Shown: positions 41,642 through 50,817, counted from the stretch's first letter. The stretch is 64,000 bases of DNA from Desulfovibrio sp. JY (GCA_021730285.1 CP082962.1:310001-374000); one strand, 5' to 3'. The notes: generated from the letters alone by a model not told the origin. Numbers and translations are program-made.

Positions 41642-43219
41642 ATGAGAAAGACGCTGAGTTGCCTGCTTCTGGCCCTTTTCATGACCATCATCGCCCTGCC
41701 GGCGGTCGCCGGGGCCGAGGAAGCCCCTGTGCCCGATCCCACGGGCGCTTCCGTCGGCACCGCCGCCGACGTTGTGGGAGCCACCGCCGGCGCGCCCACC
41801 AAGGAAGACATGGCCACCCTGTCCCAAAACGAGCCCCTGGCCGCCAAACTGGCCGACGTCGTGGGGCATAACCGCATCTCCATCAACGTCGTCTGGACGC
41901 TGGTGTGCGGCTTTCTGGTCATGTTCATGCAGGCCGGCTTCGCCCTGGCGGAAACGGGTTTCACCCGCGCCAAAAACGCCGGCCACACCATGGCCATGAA
42001 CATGATGGTCTACGGCATCGGCATGCTCGGCTACTGGATCTGCGGCTTCGCGCTCCAGATGGGCGGCGTCGGCGGCGTGGCCTCGCTCGGCGGCGGCCAG
42101 GTGCTGGCCAACGAGTTTTCCATCAGCCTCGGCGGCCACGACTTCGGGCTTTTCGGCACCACGGGCTTTTTCCTGTCCGGCGTGTCCTACGACGCCATCG
42201 TCTTTACGATCTTCCTGTTCCAGATGGTCTTCATGGACACCACGGCCACCATCCCGACAGGCACCATGGCCGAGCGCTGGACGTTCAAGTCCTTCGTCTT
42301 CTACGGCTTTTTCATCTCCATGTTCGTCTATCCGCTCTACGCCAACTGGGTCTGGGGCGGCGGCTGGCTGTCCTGCCTCGGCAAGTACTTCAGCCTGGGC
42401 CATGGCGTGGTCGACTTCGCCGGCTCGTCGGTGGTGCACATGACCGGCGGCGTGGCGGCTCTGGCCGGCGGCATCATCCTCGGACCGCGCCTCGGCAAGT
42501 ACCGTGAGGACGGCACGCCCAACGCCCTGCCCGGCCACCACATTCCCATGGCCATCGCCGGCTGCTTCATCCTGGCCTTCGGCTGGTTCGGCTTCAACGC
42601 CGGCTCCACCCTGTCCGGCACGGACCTGCGCATCGGCGTCATCGCCACCAACACCATGCTGGCCTCGGCCGCCGGCGCGTTCTCGTCCATGGTCTACATG
42701 TGGACCTTCTACGGCAAGCCCGATATCTCCATGGTGGCCAACGGCCTGCTGGCGGGGCTCGTCGCCATCACCGCGCCGTGCGCCTTCGTCAACTCCGTTT
42801 CGGCGGTCATCATCGGGGCCATCGCCGGGGTGCTTTTGTGCATCAGCGTCTTTTTCGTGGAGCGTAAACTCAAGATCGACGATCCGGTCGGCGCCATCTC
42901 GGTCCACGGCGTCAACGGCGCCTTCGGGGTCCTCTCGGTGGGCCTTTTCGCCGACGGCACCTACGGCGACGCCTTAAACGGCGTGGACGGCACGGTGCGG
43001 GGACTTTTCTACGGCGACGGCGGCCAGCTCGTGGCCCAGATCGTCGGCATCTGCACCAACTTTGTCTTTGTCTTCGTGGTGATGTATGTCTTTTTCAAAG
43101 TGCTTGACCGGATCGTCCCACTTCGGGTCGATCCCGAGCACGAACTGGAAGGTCTGGACCAGCACGAAGTGGCGGTAACCGCCTATCCGGAATTCGTCCT
43201 GCAAAAAACCCACAGGTAA
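41642..43219 (+). CDS. amtB: Ammonium transporter (AmtB family)
   Basis: The 525-residue protein has a cleavable signal peptide (1-25), then an unusually long loop to about residue 75 before the eleven-helix Amt core. Core motifs include AGFALAETGFTRAKNAGH, DFAGSSVVHMTGGVAALAGG and WFGFNAGSTL. The paired pore His are expected in GHHIPMA-like and HGVNGAFGVL segments. It conducts ammonium across the inner membrane. The start at 41642 follows CGGAGGAG. The next gene encodes its P-II regulator 15 bases downstream. Confidence 0.95.
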   Translation: MRKTLSCLLLALFMTIIALPAVAGAEEAPVPDPTGASVGTAADVVGATAGAPTKEDMATLSQNEPLAAKLADVVGHNRISINVVWTLVCGFLVMFMQAGFALAETGFTRAKNAGHTMAMNMMVYGIGMLGYWICGFALQMGGVGGVASLGGGQVLANEFSISLGGHDFGLFGTTGFFLSGVSYDAIVFTIFLFQMVFMDTTATIPTGTMAERWTFKSFVFYGFFISMFVYPLYANWVWGGGWLSCLGKYFSLGHGVVDFAGSSVVHMTGGVAALAGGIILGPRLGKYREDGTPNALPGHHIPMAIAGCFILAFGWFGFNAGSTLSGTDLRIGVIATNTMLASAAGAFSSMVYMWTFYGKPDISMVANGLLAGLVAITAPCAFVNSVSAVIIGAIAGVLLCISVFFVERKLKIDDPVGAISVHGVNGAFGVLSVGLFADGTYGDALNGVDGTVRGLFYGDGGQLVAQIVGICTNFVFVFVVMYVFFKVLDRIVPLRVDPEHELEGLDQHEVAVTAYPEFVLQKTHR

Positions 43220-43573
<354 letters not shown>

Positions 43574-43596
43574 CGCCGCCGGAAACCGGCAGAAAG

Positions 43597-43626
43597 AAAG
43601 GGACGTGGGCGACCGCGTCCCTTTTT
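43597..43626 (+). terminator. Intrinsic terminator of amtB-glnK
   Basis: AAAGGGACG (43597-43605) pairs with CGTCCCTTT (43616-43624) and continues into TTTCG. This is a classic Rho-independent terminator 23 bases after the glnK stop. Confidence 0.88.
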
Positions 43627-43700
43627 CGTTGCCCCGACTTGACTTAAGTCATGCCGCGCTTCCCCGCGCCGGAGCAGGTTGTCCCCGGAGGAAGCAGCAC

Positions 43701-44273
43701 ATGACGCACACGCAGGAGCCCGTTCCGACGACCAGGGACGGCTTTTTCCGTAAAATGCGCGGCGGCGGGACCTGCCCGTCCTGCGCCTGTCCGGCCGAGA
43801 TTCTCTGGTCTTTCATCGGAGCCATGGGCGGCATCGGCCTTGTCGCCTGGCTGCACAGAAATGTGGCCGATCCGGCGGGATTGAGCCTTTTGATCGGCTC
43901 GTTCGGGGCCTCGGCGGTGCTGCTCTACGGCGCGCCCAAAAGTCCGTTGGCCCAGCCGCGAAACCTGCTCGGCGGCCATTTCCTGTCCGCCCTGTTCGGA
44001 GTCTCGGTCCGCCTGCTCGTGCCGGGGCCGTCCTGGCTGGCCTGCGCCCTGGCCGTGGCCGGGGCCATAGCGCTTATGCACGTAACGGGAACGCTCCATC
44101 CCCCCGGAGGCGCGACGGCGCTCATCGCCGTCACCGCCGGGCCGAAGCTCGCCTCCCTGGGCTACCTCTTCGCCCTTATCCCGGCCCTCTCCGGCGCGGT
44201 GGTCATGCTGGTCGTGGCCCTCGTCGCCAACAACCTGGCCCCGGGCCGACGGTACCCGGAATACTGGCTTTGA
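43701..44273 (+). CDS. HPP-family integral membrane protein
   Basis: The 190-residue protein has a short cytoplasmic N-terminus with a Cys cluster (CPSCAC, 25-30). Four hydrophobic helices follow, and the family signature TGTLHPPGGATALIAV contains the HPP motif. HPP proteins have been linked to nitrite transport in some phototrophs, but most have no proven substrate. The start at 43701 follows GGAGGAAG. It is separated from amtB-glnK by an intrinsic terminator, so it is a separate unit. Confidence 0.88.
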   Translation: MTHTQEPVPTTRDGFFRKMRGGGTCPSCACPAEILWSFIGAMGGIGLVAWLHRNVADPAGLSLLIGSFGASAVLLYGAPKSPLAQPRNLLGGHFLSALFGVSVRLLVPGPSWLACALAVAGAIALMHVTGTLHPPGGATALIAVTAGPKLASLGYLFALIPALSGAVVMLVVALVANNLAPGRRYPEYWL

Positions 44274-44310
44274 GGGAAGGAAGGGGAGGAGAGGAAAGAT
44301 GGAAGAGAAT

Positions 44311-44351
44311 GCGAGAGGGGAAACCCTTTGAAAAGGGTTCTCCCCTCTCGC
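44311..44351. repeat. Type-A intergenic hairpin
   Basis: GCGAGAGGGGAAACCCTTT pairs with AAAGGGTTCTCCCCTCTCGC between the convergent HPP and GNAT genes. The right flank CTCTCCCTTTCCCAAACTTTT matches the family with small changes, split here over two blocks. Confidence 0.8.
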
Positions 44352-44441
44352 GCTCTCCCTTTCCCAAACTTTTTACCGGGAAGTGTTTCGTACGCGTCGA
44401 GGCCTGCTCAAGAAGGGATCGGGGAAAATGCCAAGGCGCTA

Positions 44442-44999
44442 TCAATGCCCGTCGGCGGGCAGGTCGAGCACCATTTTGATGTTCTCGCGCAGCACCGTGT
44501 TGCGGGCATCGCTGACGCGTTCGACAATGCGGAACCCGGCTTTCTCGTACATGCGGCGCGACACGGGCAGGCCGTCCACGGTCCAAAGCGACATCCGGCC
44601 GCCCCCGCGTTCCCGCCACCAGGCCATGGCACGGGTAAAAAGCGCCTTGCCGATGCCGTTACCCTGCCAGGACGGGTCCACGAGAAAAAAGCGCAAGTGC
44701 GCCCCGTCCGCCCCTGAAGCGCGGCCGATGACGGCAATGGACCCGACCAGGACCTCGCCGGCATACGCCGCAAGCATCAGGTCCCTGTCCGGATCGTAGC
44801 CCTCGATGAACGCGCACACGTCGCGCACGGCCATCACCTCATACGGCGCGCCCGCGCCCCAGGCCTTGGCGTAATACCGGCCGAGCAGCGCGCCCACGCC
44901 GCCGACCAGTCCCGGCGCATAGCCGGCGCGGATGCGCACGCCCCGGCCGGGAACCTCTTGCGGGGACGCGACCGTTTGACCGTCTTGCCAGCGCCGCAT
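44442..44999 (-). CDS. GNAT-family N-acetyltransferase (paralog 1)
   Basis: The 185-residue enzyme has the GNAT acetyl-CoA loop in VDPSWQGNGIGKALF (Q/R-x-x-G-x-G/A pattern), preceded by the LRFFLVDP strand and followed by LPVSRRMYEKAGF. Its substrate is unknown. It is plainly a paralog of the next gene upstream, with long identical blocks such as VCAFIEGYDP and YEKAGFRIV. The start at 44999 follows GGAGGG. It is the last gene of the TrmB-GNAT-GNAT unit. Confidence 0.88.
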   Translation of the reverse strand: MRRWQDGQTVASPQEVPGRGVRIRAGYAPGLVGGVGALLGRYYAKAWGAGAPYEVMAVRDVCAFIEGYDPDRDLMLAAYAGEVLVGSIAVIGRASGADGAHLRFFLVDPSWQGNGIGKALFTRAMAWWRERGGGRMSLWTVDGLPVSRRMYEKAGFRIVERVSDARNTVLRENIKMVLDLPADGH

Positions 45000-45047
45000 G
45001 CCTTCCCTCCCCAACGCGTTCGTTGCCTCGCGTTCCAGTCCGTCCTT

Positions 45048-45614
45048 TCAGTGTCCGGCGGCGGACAGGTCGAGCACCATCTTGAGGTTGTCGCGCAGCA
45101 CCGTGTACCGGTCGTCCGGCTCCCGGGCGACGATCCGGAAGCCGGCCTTTTCGTACAGCCGGCGCGAGGCGGGCAGCCCGTCCACGGTCCAAAGAAACAC
45201 CTTGCCGTAGCCCCGCTCCCGGCACCAGGCCAGGGCCTTATGAAGCAGCGCCTTGCCTACGCCATGGCCGTGCCAGGCCGGGTCCACGATGAAAAACCGC
45301 AGCTGCACCCCGTCCGGCCCGGGCTTGCGGCCGAGGATAGCGATGGAACCCACCATGCCGCCCTCGCCGTAGGCGCCGAGCATGAGGTCGCGCGCCGGAT
45401 CGTAGCCCTCGATAAAGGCGCACACGTCCCGCGTGGCCAATATCTCGAAGGGCGCGCCCGATCCCCAGGCCGCAGCGTAATAACGGCCGTGCAACTCGCC
45501 CACCCGGCCGACGATGCCCGGCTCGTAGCCGCTGCGGATGGAGACCCCGCCGCCGACTACAACCTGTGCCGCTTCCTCCCGGCGCGTCGCGCCCGTTTCC
45601 ATTGCGCTTGCCAT
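45048..45614 (-). CDS. GNAT-family N-acetyltransferase (paralog 2)
   Basis: The 188-residue enzyme has the acetyl-CoA loop in VDPAWHGHGVGKALL and LPASRRLYEKAGF. It shares most of its length with paralog 1, which points to a tandem duplication. The start at 45614 is behind GAGGAG and lies 14 bases after the TrmB-type regulator stop. The substrate is unknown; small-molecule or protein amines are possible. Confidence 0.88.
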   Translation of the reverse strand: MASAMETGATRREEAAQVVVGGGVSIRSGYEPGIVGRVGELHGRYYAAAWGSGAPFEILATRDVCAFIEGYDPARDLMLGAYGEGGMVGSIAILGRKPGPDGVQLRFFIVDPAWHGHGVGKALLHKALAWCRERGYGKVFLWTVDGLPASRRLYEKAGFRIVAREPDDRYTVLRDNLKMVLDLSAAGH

Positions 45615-45628
45615 CGCATCCACTCCTC

Positions 45629-46426
45629 TCACAGGGGCCTTGCCGCCTGCCACAACGCTTCAAAGGCCAGGGACAGCATGGCCGCCACCCCCCGGTTATG
45701 AATGACCACCGCCGTGAAATGCGGCGGCCCGCCTGCCGGATCCTGCATGGAAAGCAACGCCACCTCGTCGTCGAAGGCCTGCATCTTGAGCGGCAGCGAG
45801 TCGGCCACGCGAAGCGCCAACCCCTGACCGCAAAGCGTCTCCAGCAGGACGCCCAGTTCCGGATCGTCCATGATGGCCGCGTCGCAAAGGGCCCGGTAGC
45901 CGAGCCCCCGGCCAAGCGGCGCCTGCATGAAGGTGGTGTTTTGCTCCACGGACAGGATCATGGGCCGGGTGATGCACGAGGCGACCGACCGCTTGGCCTC
46001 CCGGGCCAGGGCCAGCGCCCGGTGGGCGATGCGGGTCGCGCCCGAAAGCACCTCGACATAGGCCAGGGGATCGTTCTGCCCCCGGCCCGAGGCAAAGACA
46101 GGCCCCAGGGCCGTGGCCAACCGCGCCGCCAGGGCCTTGGTCGTCTCCCGCTCCCGGGCCAGGGTCGCTTCCCGTTCCCGGGCCAGCATATCGAGCCCCA
46201 CCGCCGGGTCCACGGCCACAAAGGCCCTGGGCGAAACGTCCCGGGCCAGACACAGCCCCTTGGCGGCCAGGGAGGCCAGCACATCGTACACGCGCTGCCT
46301 GGGGATGCCGGCCCGGGCCGCCACCTCGGCCGACGTCAGCTCCGGCCGGCCGAGCAGCGCCAGATACGCCCCGGCCTCGTAGGCCGTCAGCCCCAGGGCC
46401 GTCAGTTCCTGCGGATCGATCGTCAT
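45629..46426 (-). CDS. TrmB-family transcriptional regulator
   Basis: The 265-residue regulator has an N-terminal winged HTH of the TrmB type (ALGLTAYEAGAYLALLGRPELTSAEVAARAGIPRQRVYDVLASL, read in pieces). A short coiled coil (85-110) and a C-terminal effector domain with a phospholipase D-like fold follow. It heads the unit with the two GNAT genes. Its own promoter carries 7-bp repeats likely to be its operator, so autoregulation is expected. The ligand is unknown; many family members sense sugars. Confidence 0.87.
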   Translation of the reverse strand: MTIDPQELTALGLTAYEAGAYLALLGRPELTSAEVAARAGIPRQRVYDVLASLAAKGLCLARDVSPRAFVAVDPAVGLDMLAREREATLARERETTKALAARLATALGPVFASGRGQNDPLAYVEVLSGATRIAHRALALAREAKRSVASCITRPMILSVEQNTTFMQAPLGRGLGYRALCDAAIMDDPELGVLLETLCGQGLALRVADSLPLKMQAFDDEVALLSMQDPAGGPPHFTAVVIHNRGVAAMLSLAFEALWQAARPL

Positions 46427-46441
46427 TTGTCACCATCCTTC

Positions 46442-46480
46442 AGTGGTGGCATTTTTAGCACCACTGCCTAGTGGTGTCAA
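46442..46480 (-). promoter_or_regulatory. Promoter and operator of the TrmB-GNAT unit
   Basis: On the minus strand a perfect TTGACA (46475-46480), a 17-base spacer and TAAAAA (46452-46457) form a promoter. The spacer contains the palindrome CACCACT-GCCT-AGTGGTG (46459-46476). A third AGTGGTG copy sits at 46442-46448. Confidence 0.75.
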
Positions 46481-46610
46481 CATCCCCGTCAGCCCCTTGC
46501 CAGAACGCGTGGCCGGGGCTATTGCGCCGGGGCGCGAAGTTGCCGGACGACCACACACAAGCATCGCCCTTTCCTTCGCCCGCAGCCGTAACCTCAAGTC
46601 CGGGACCCGC

Positions 46611-47111
46611 ATGGATTTTACCGCTCCTTCGCAAATCGTCGGTTATGTCGCGTTCGCGCTCGGGATCTTCGCCTTTGCCCAGCGCATCGACTGGCGGCTC
46701 AAGTTTCTGGTGGCCAGCGAATGCGTGGCCTATACGCTGCACTTCTACCTGCTCGGCAACAATGCCGCGTCAGTCAGCGCGGCCCTGTCGGCCATGCGGA
46801 CCTTTGCCTCGCTCAAGACCCGTTCGGCGTGGGTGGCGGGCTTTTTCCTGGTGCTCAATCTGGTGCTCGGCGTGGCCGTGGCCACGTCGTGGACGGCGGT
46901 CTTTCCCATCATGGCCGGGCTGTCGGGCACGGTGGCGGTCTTTTTCCTGCGGGGGATCGGCATGCGGCTCGGACTGCTTTGCGCCACGCTTTGCTGGCTG
47001 ACCAACAACATCCTGTCGGGCTCCATCGGCGGCACGATGCTCGAATCGTCCATCGCCGTGGTCAACGCCACGACCATGCTGCGGCTGTGGCGGGCGGGCA
47101 GACTGCGCTAA
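46611..47111 (+). CDS. YgjV-like inner membrane protein
   Basis: The 166-residue protein has about five to six hydrophobic helices and begins with SQIVGYVAFALGIFAFAQR, characteristic of the YgjV/Imp family of unknown function. Later segments are ALSAMRTFASLKTRSAW and CWLTNNILSGSIGG. The start at 46611 has only a weak ribosome site; upstream in-frame starts would run into the regulator promoter. It is divergent from the TrmB-type gene. Confidence 0.78.
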   Translation: MDFTAPSQIVGYVAFALGIFAFAQRIDWRLKFLVASECVAYTLHFYLLGNNAASVSAALSAMRTFASLKTRSAWVAGFFLVLNLVLGVAVATSWTAVFPIMAGLSGTVAVFFLRGIGMRLGLLCATLCWLTNNILSGSIGGTMLESSIAVVNATTMLRLWRAGRLR

Positions 47112-47154
47112 GGGGAAAGCCGATCCGGAAGGACCGGGCGGAGGAAAACGGACT

Positions 47155-48591
47155 CTAAAGAATGGGGTCCATGGGCAGGACGAAAAAGAAGTTGTTGCCG
47201 AGCGAGGTGGCCTCGTAGCCCTCGACCCCGCCGTGCAGCCGTACCACCTCGCGGATGAAGTACAGGCCGTGGCCGGTGCCGTACTCGCCTGAGGCGTTTT
47301 CCCCCCGCACCCCCTCCTCGAACAGGTGCGCGGCGGTTTCCGGCGGAATGGGCGGTCCGGAAGTGAAGACGTTGAGCTTGATGCCGTCGCGGCCGGGTCC
47401 GAAGAAATTCTCCTTGCGCTCCCAGCCAAAGGAAATGAACCGGCGCTTGCGGCCGGAACCGTCCACCACCTCGCGGGTGTACTTGACCGCGTTGGAAAAA
47501 AGATTGGCGTACACCTGGCTGATGAGCCCGATGTCGACCACCACCTCGATTTCCTGGTCTGGCACGCCGCCAAGGGAAGTGTCGATCTCGATGCCGCGTT
47601 CCTCGAAGCGGGGGCGGTAGCGTTCGAGCTGCAGGTCGATGACCTGCTTTTTGAAGTTGCAGGCCCGCTTCTCCAGCACATAGCGCCCTTCCTCGAAATG
47701 GGACCGCCGCAAGAGCGTCTCCAGAAAGAGGCTCGTCTGCTCGTAGTGGGTGAGTATCTGACGGTACTGGTCCATGAGCCCTTCATGGATGTAGCCCAGA
47801 TCCCGCAGGAGTTTGTCCTGGGCGGGGCTTATCGCCTGCCCTTCCCCGGCTTCGCCCTCGAAGGACTGCTTGAGCTTCCACTCGAAGAACTTGAGCAGGT
47901 CAATTTTGGAGCGCAACCGCTTGTAATACAGCTTGAAATAGATGTTGGGCACAATGACGTTGTGCCCGATGTCCTTGACCAGGCTGCGGATGAAGTGGAG
48001 GTGCTCCTTGTTCTTGTTGGCCAGGATGCGGTTGTGGAGTTGGTAGCCGAAGCGGTTGGCATAGCGCTCGAAAAAGAGCCGGTCGTGTTCGCTCAGGTGA
48101 CTGGCCGGGAATATCTCGAGCATGCCGAAGACATCTTCCCGGGGCGTGAACGGCAATTGCGAAATGAGTTCGTGGTTGCCCTTGATGGGGATGAAAAGCC
48201 TGTCCTCGCGCACCATGGCCTTTTGCGGAAAGGGCAGATCCCCAAACTCCCCGGCGTCCTTGGGCGGGCACTTGTAGGCGCAACGCCGGATCGAGCCGCT
48301 TTTGCTGTCCAGGACATACAGGTTGCAGTCGATGTTGAAAAACATCTTGGGGATGAGCAGGCACACCGCATAGAGATGCTCCAGGGTCGGAAACTCCTGG
48401 GCCAGATCGAAAAAGATGTTGAGGGAGATACTTTGCAGGGCCGAGAAACTATAGGCCTCGTAGTCGTCCATTTTCTGATGGACGCGGCGGGCCACGGCCT
48501 CGAGCACCTCACGGTCGAGGACGGACGGATCTTCCGAAGCGCCAAGGCTTAGGACTGTAAGCGTCTCGGCAACGTCCCTGGCGCTGGTCAT
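47155..48591 (-). CDS. Histidine-kinase-like sensor with GAF-like N-terminus
   Basis: The 478-residue soluble protein has a helical start, a GAF-like domain (about 60-190), a helical region with an atypical H-box (DIGHNVIVPN near residue 209) and a C-terminal HATPase domain. The HATPase carries LFSNAVKYTRE (N-box) and GEYGTGHGLYFIREVV (G-box). The usual HELRTP-type box is absent, so whether it autophosphorylates is open. No receiver or response regulator is adjacent. Confidence 0.82.
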   Translation of the reverse strand: MTSARDVAETLTVLSLGASEDPSVLDREVLEAVARRVHQKMDDYEAYSFSALQSISLNIFFDLAQEFPTLEHLYAVCLLIPKMFFNIDCNLYVLDSKSGSIRRCAYKCPPKDAGEFGDLPFPQKAMVREDRLFIPIKGNHELISQLPFTPREDVFGMLEIFPASHLSEHDRLFFERYANRFGYQLHNRILANKNKEHLHFIRSLVKDIGHNVIVPNIYFKLYYKRLRSKIDLLKFFEWKLKQSFEGEAGEGQAISPAQDKLLRDLGYIHEGLMDQYRQILTHYEQTSLFLETLLRRSHFEEGRYVLEKRACNFKKQVIDLQLERYRPRFEERGIEIDTSLGGVPDQEIEVVVDIGLISQVYANLFSNAVKYTREVVDGSGRKRRFISFGWERKENFFGPGRDGIKLNVFTSGPPIPPETAAHLFEEGVRGENASGEYGTGHGLYFIREVVRLHGGVEGYEATSLGNNFFFVLPMDPIL

Positions 48592-48664
48592 GCGGGTCCT
48601 CCGGGTAGGGATGCAGTTGATTCCCCCATACCCGCGTTAGACGGTGAAGACAATACGGCGTCAC

Positions 48665-49372
48665 CTAATCGATATGAATTTCAATGGGGCCGGGAGCAAA
48701 GCCCTTGAGTTCGGAGAGAAGCCCCCGGATGCCGGAAGCCAGAATGCGCTCCACGAAGGGGTTGACGGTGAGCTGCCTGCCGCCGACGGTCACGGACAGG
48801 GCCACGCGGGTGGTGGCGCAATCGTCGGGCGTGGCCCGGCCGGCCAGGATGTCGGCGGCCAGTTCGCCGCAGTCTTCCCGGCCGCAGGCACCGCAGTCGA
48901 GACCGGGCAGGACGAAACCTTTTTCCAGGACCGCCTCGGCCACGGCTTCCAGGCTTTCGAAATGGGGCAGCCCGGGGGCGCGCACCGTCCCGTAGGTCCC
49001 AAGGACGAGCCCCGGGGCGGAGAGCGCCTCGGCCTCGGCCGGCTCGCGCAACACCAGCACGCGCGGGGCCACGGCATGTTCCCGGCCGCCCTCGATCACC
49101 AGCACCTCGCCGTCGAGCATGGCGATCATGTCCGAAATCTTGCGCGGATCGTTCCAGAAAAGCGCGCTCTCCCGGGCGGCGATGGCCCCCACCGTGCGGC
49201 AATGCGCCAGGAAGCGGTCGGTGTCCGTATCCTCCTTGTCGAGTCCCGGGTTGTGCGTGCACTTGAGCGCGCACGGCACGACACCAAGGCTTGAGAACCG
49301 CGCCAGCAGCGCCTCGCACAAGGCGGTCTTGCCGGATTTCTTGAACCCCAGAACCTGCACCCCTTTTCTCAT
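48665..49372 (-). CDS. mobB: MobB-like protein fused to an Fe-S cluster domain
   Basis: The 235-residue protein starts with a P-loop, GFKKSGKT, and other MobB segments (CTHNPGLDKEDTDTDRFL, MLDGEVLVIEGG). MobB helps make guanine-dinucleotide forms of the Mo/W cofactor. The C-terminal part has CGACGREDCGELAADILAG and a fourth Cys in PDDCA, matching the C-x2-C-x4-C-x(n)-C Fe-S domain seen in RnfB-like proteins. It overlaps tupC by 4 bases (ATGA), which ties it to tungstate uptake. The Fe-S role is not known. Confidence 0.85.
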   Translation of the reverse strand: MRKGVQVLGFKKSGKTALCEALLARFSSLGVVPCALKCTHNPGLDKEDTDTDRFLAHCRTVGAIAARESALFWNDPRKISDMIAMLDGEVLVIEGGREHAVAPRVLVLREPAEAEALSAPGLVLGTYGTVRAPGLPHFESLEAVAEAVLEKGFVLPGLDCGACGREDCGELAADILAGRATPDDCATTRVALSVTVGGRQLTVNPFVERILASGIRGLLSELKGFAPGPIEIHID

Positions 49373-50064
49373 GCCATCCTCCTGTGCCCGCCTGTTTCCT
49401 CGGCCGCATCCGGCGCGAGAAGGCCGCCCTCGCGCAACTTGAGCTTGCTGTCGCACACCGCATCCAGCCAGCGCTGGTCATGGCCGCTTATGACCAGGGT
49501 CGTGCCGTACTGCTCCCTGGCGGCAAAGACCGCCCGGCGCACCAGCTCGGCGCTGTCCTTGTCGAGGTTGGCCGTGGGTTCGTCGAGCAGCAGCACCCTG
49601 GGCCGCAAGGCGAGCCTGGCCGCCAGGGCCACCCGCTTGACCTCGCCGCCGGAAAGCTGCCGCCAGGACCTTGGCGCGAAACGGCCCGGGTCGAGCCCCA
49701 CGGCGGCCAGGGCCGTGTCCACGCGCTCCCGGATATCCGCCGCGCCCGCGCCCCGCACCAAAAGCCCGTAGCCCACGTTGGCCCGCACCGAGCGCTTGAG
49801 CAGATACGGCTCCTGGGGAAAATAGGTGACTTCGCCGCGCAGGGCAAACTCGCGGCCAAGGGTCGGTTCCCCCCGGTAGCGCACCACGCCCGAGGCCGGG
49901 GATTCCAGAAAGGCGAGCAGGCGCAAAAGCGTGCTCTTGCCGCCGCCATTGGGTCCGGCAAGCCCCGTAATGGAGCCCGGCGCGATGACCAGGCGCGGGA
50001 TATCGAGCACGACCCTTTCGTCGTAGCGCTGGGTGACGTCTTCCAACTCGTAGAGCGCGTCCAT
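49369..50064 (-). CDS. tupC: Tungstate ABC transporter ATP-binding protein
   Basis: The 231-residue ABC ATPase has Walker A GPNGGGKST, signature LSGGE, Walker B VLLLDEPTANLD and the H-loop SGHD. It powers the TupB permease. It overlaps tupB by one base and mobB by four. No TOBE/mop-type regulatory domain is attached, unlike ModC. Confidence 0.92.
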   Translation of the reverse strand: MDALYELEDVTQRYDERVVLDIPRLVIAPGSITGLAGPNGGGKSTLLRLLAFLESPASGVVRYRGEPTLGREFALRGEVTYFPQEPYLLKRSVRANVGYGLLVRGAGAADIRERVDTALAAVGLDPGRFAPRSWRQLSGGEVKRVALAARLALRPRVLLLDEPTANLDKDSAELVRRAVFAAREQYGTTLVISGHDQRWLDAVCDSKLKLREGGLLAPDAAEETGGHRRMA

Positions 50065-50756
50065 CAGCCGGCCCTCCGGCGACAGACCGCCGCGATCAGG
50101 TTGACGGCGAAGGCGATGACCATGAGCACCATGCCGAGGGCGATGCCGGTGGCGAATTCACCTTTGCCCGTCTCCAGGGCGATGGCCGTGGTGATGGTGC
50201 GGGTGTCCCACTTGATGTTGCCGCCAAGCATCATGGAGATGCCGATCTCGGACACGATGCGGCCGAAGGCGGCGGTGGTGGCGAGCAACATGCCGAAGCG
50301 GGCCTCGGCCAGGGTGGCCAGAAACAGATGTCGTGGCCTGGCCCCGAGGGTGAGCAGGGTCGGTCGCAGCCTCGGGTCCAGGCTCTCCACGGCTTGGGCC
50401 GTCAGCGCGATGACGATGGGCAGCCCCAGGATGGTGAGCCCCACGGCCATGCCCGGCACGGTAAAAAGAAGCTCCCAATTCCCGAGCGGCCCGCGCCGGG
50501 AAATGAAGGCATACACCACGAGTCCGATGACCACCGTGGGAAAGGAAAGAAAGGTCTCGACCAGCAGCCGCACGGCCCGCTTGCCCGGAAATTCGTGGTA
50601 GCCGAGCATGAACCCGGCGGGCGCACCGAGCAGGAGGGTGGCGATCATGGCCTCGAAGGTGACGATCAACGTGGTCCAGACAGCGGAAAAGGTTTCCGGA
50701 TCGCCGTGCGCCAGCAGGACCAGGGCCTGGCGAAGCCCGTCGAGAATATAATTCAT
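50064..50756 (-). CDS. tupB: Tungstate ABC transporter permease
   Basis: The 230-residue protein has five to six hydrophobic helices. The EAA-like coupling loop to the ATPase lies around TLLTLGARPRHLFLATLAEARFGML. Its length and its place between tupA and tupC match TupB. It forms the tungstate channel in the inner membrane. Confidence 0.92.
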   Translation of the reverse strand: MNYILDGLRQALVLLAHGDPETFSAVWTTLIVTFEAMIATLLLGAPAGFMLGYHEFPGKRAVRLLVETFLSFPTVVIGLVVYAFISRRGPLGNWELLFTVPGMAVGLTILGLPIVIALTAQAVESLDPRLRPTLLTLGARPRHLFLATLAEARFGMLLATTAAFGRIVSEIGISMMLGGNIKWDTRTITTAIALETGKGEFATGIALGMVLMVIAFAVNLIAAVCRRRAG

Positions 50757-50817
50757 AAAGGGCGGTTACCTCCGGCCGGGCCCTTGCGTGCCCGGCCGGT
50801 ATAGGAATGCGGCGTCC

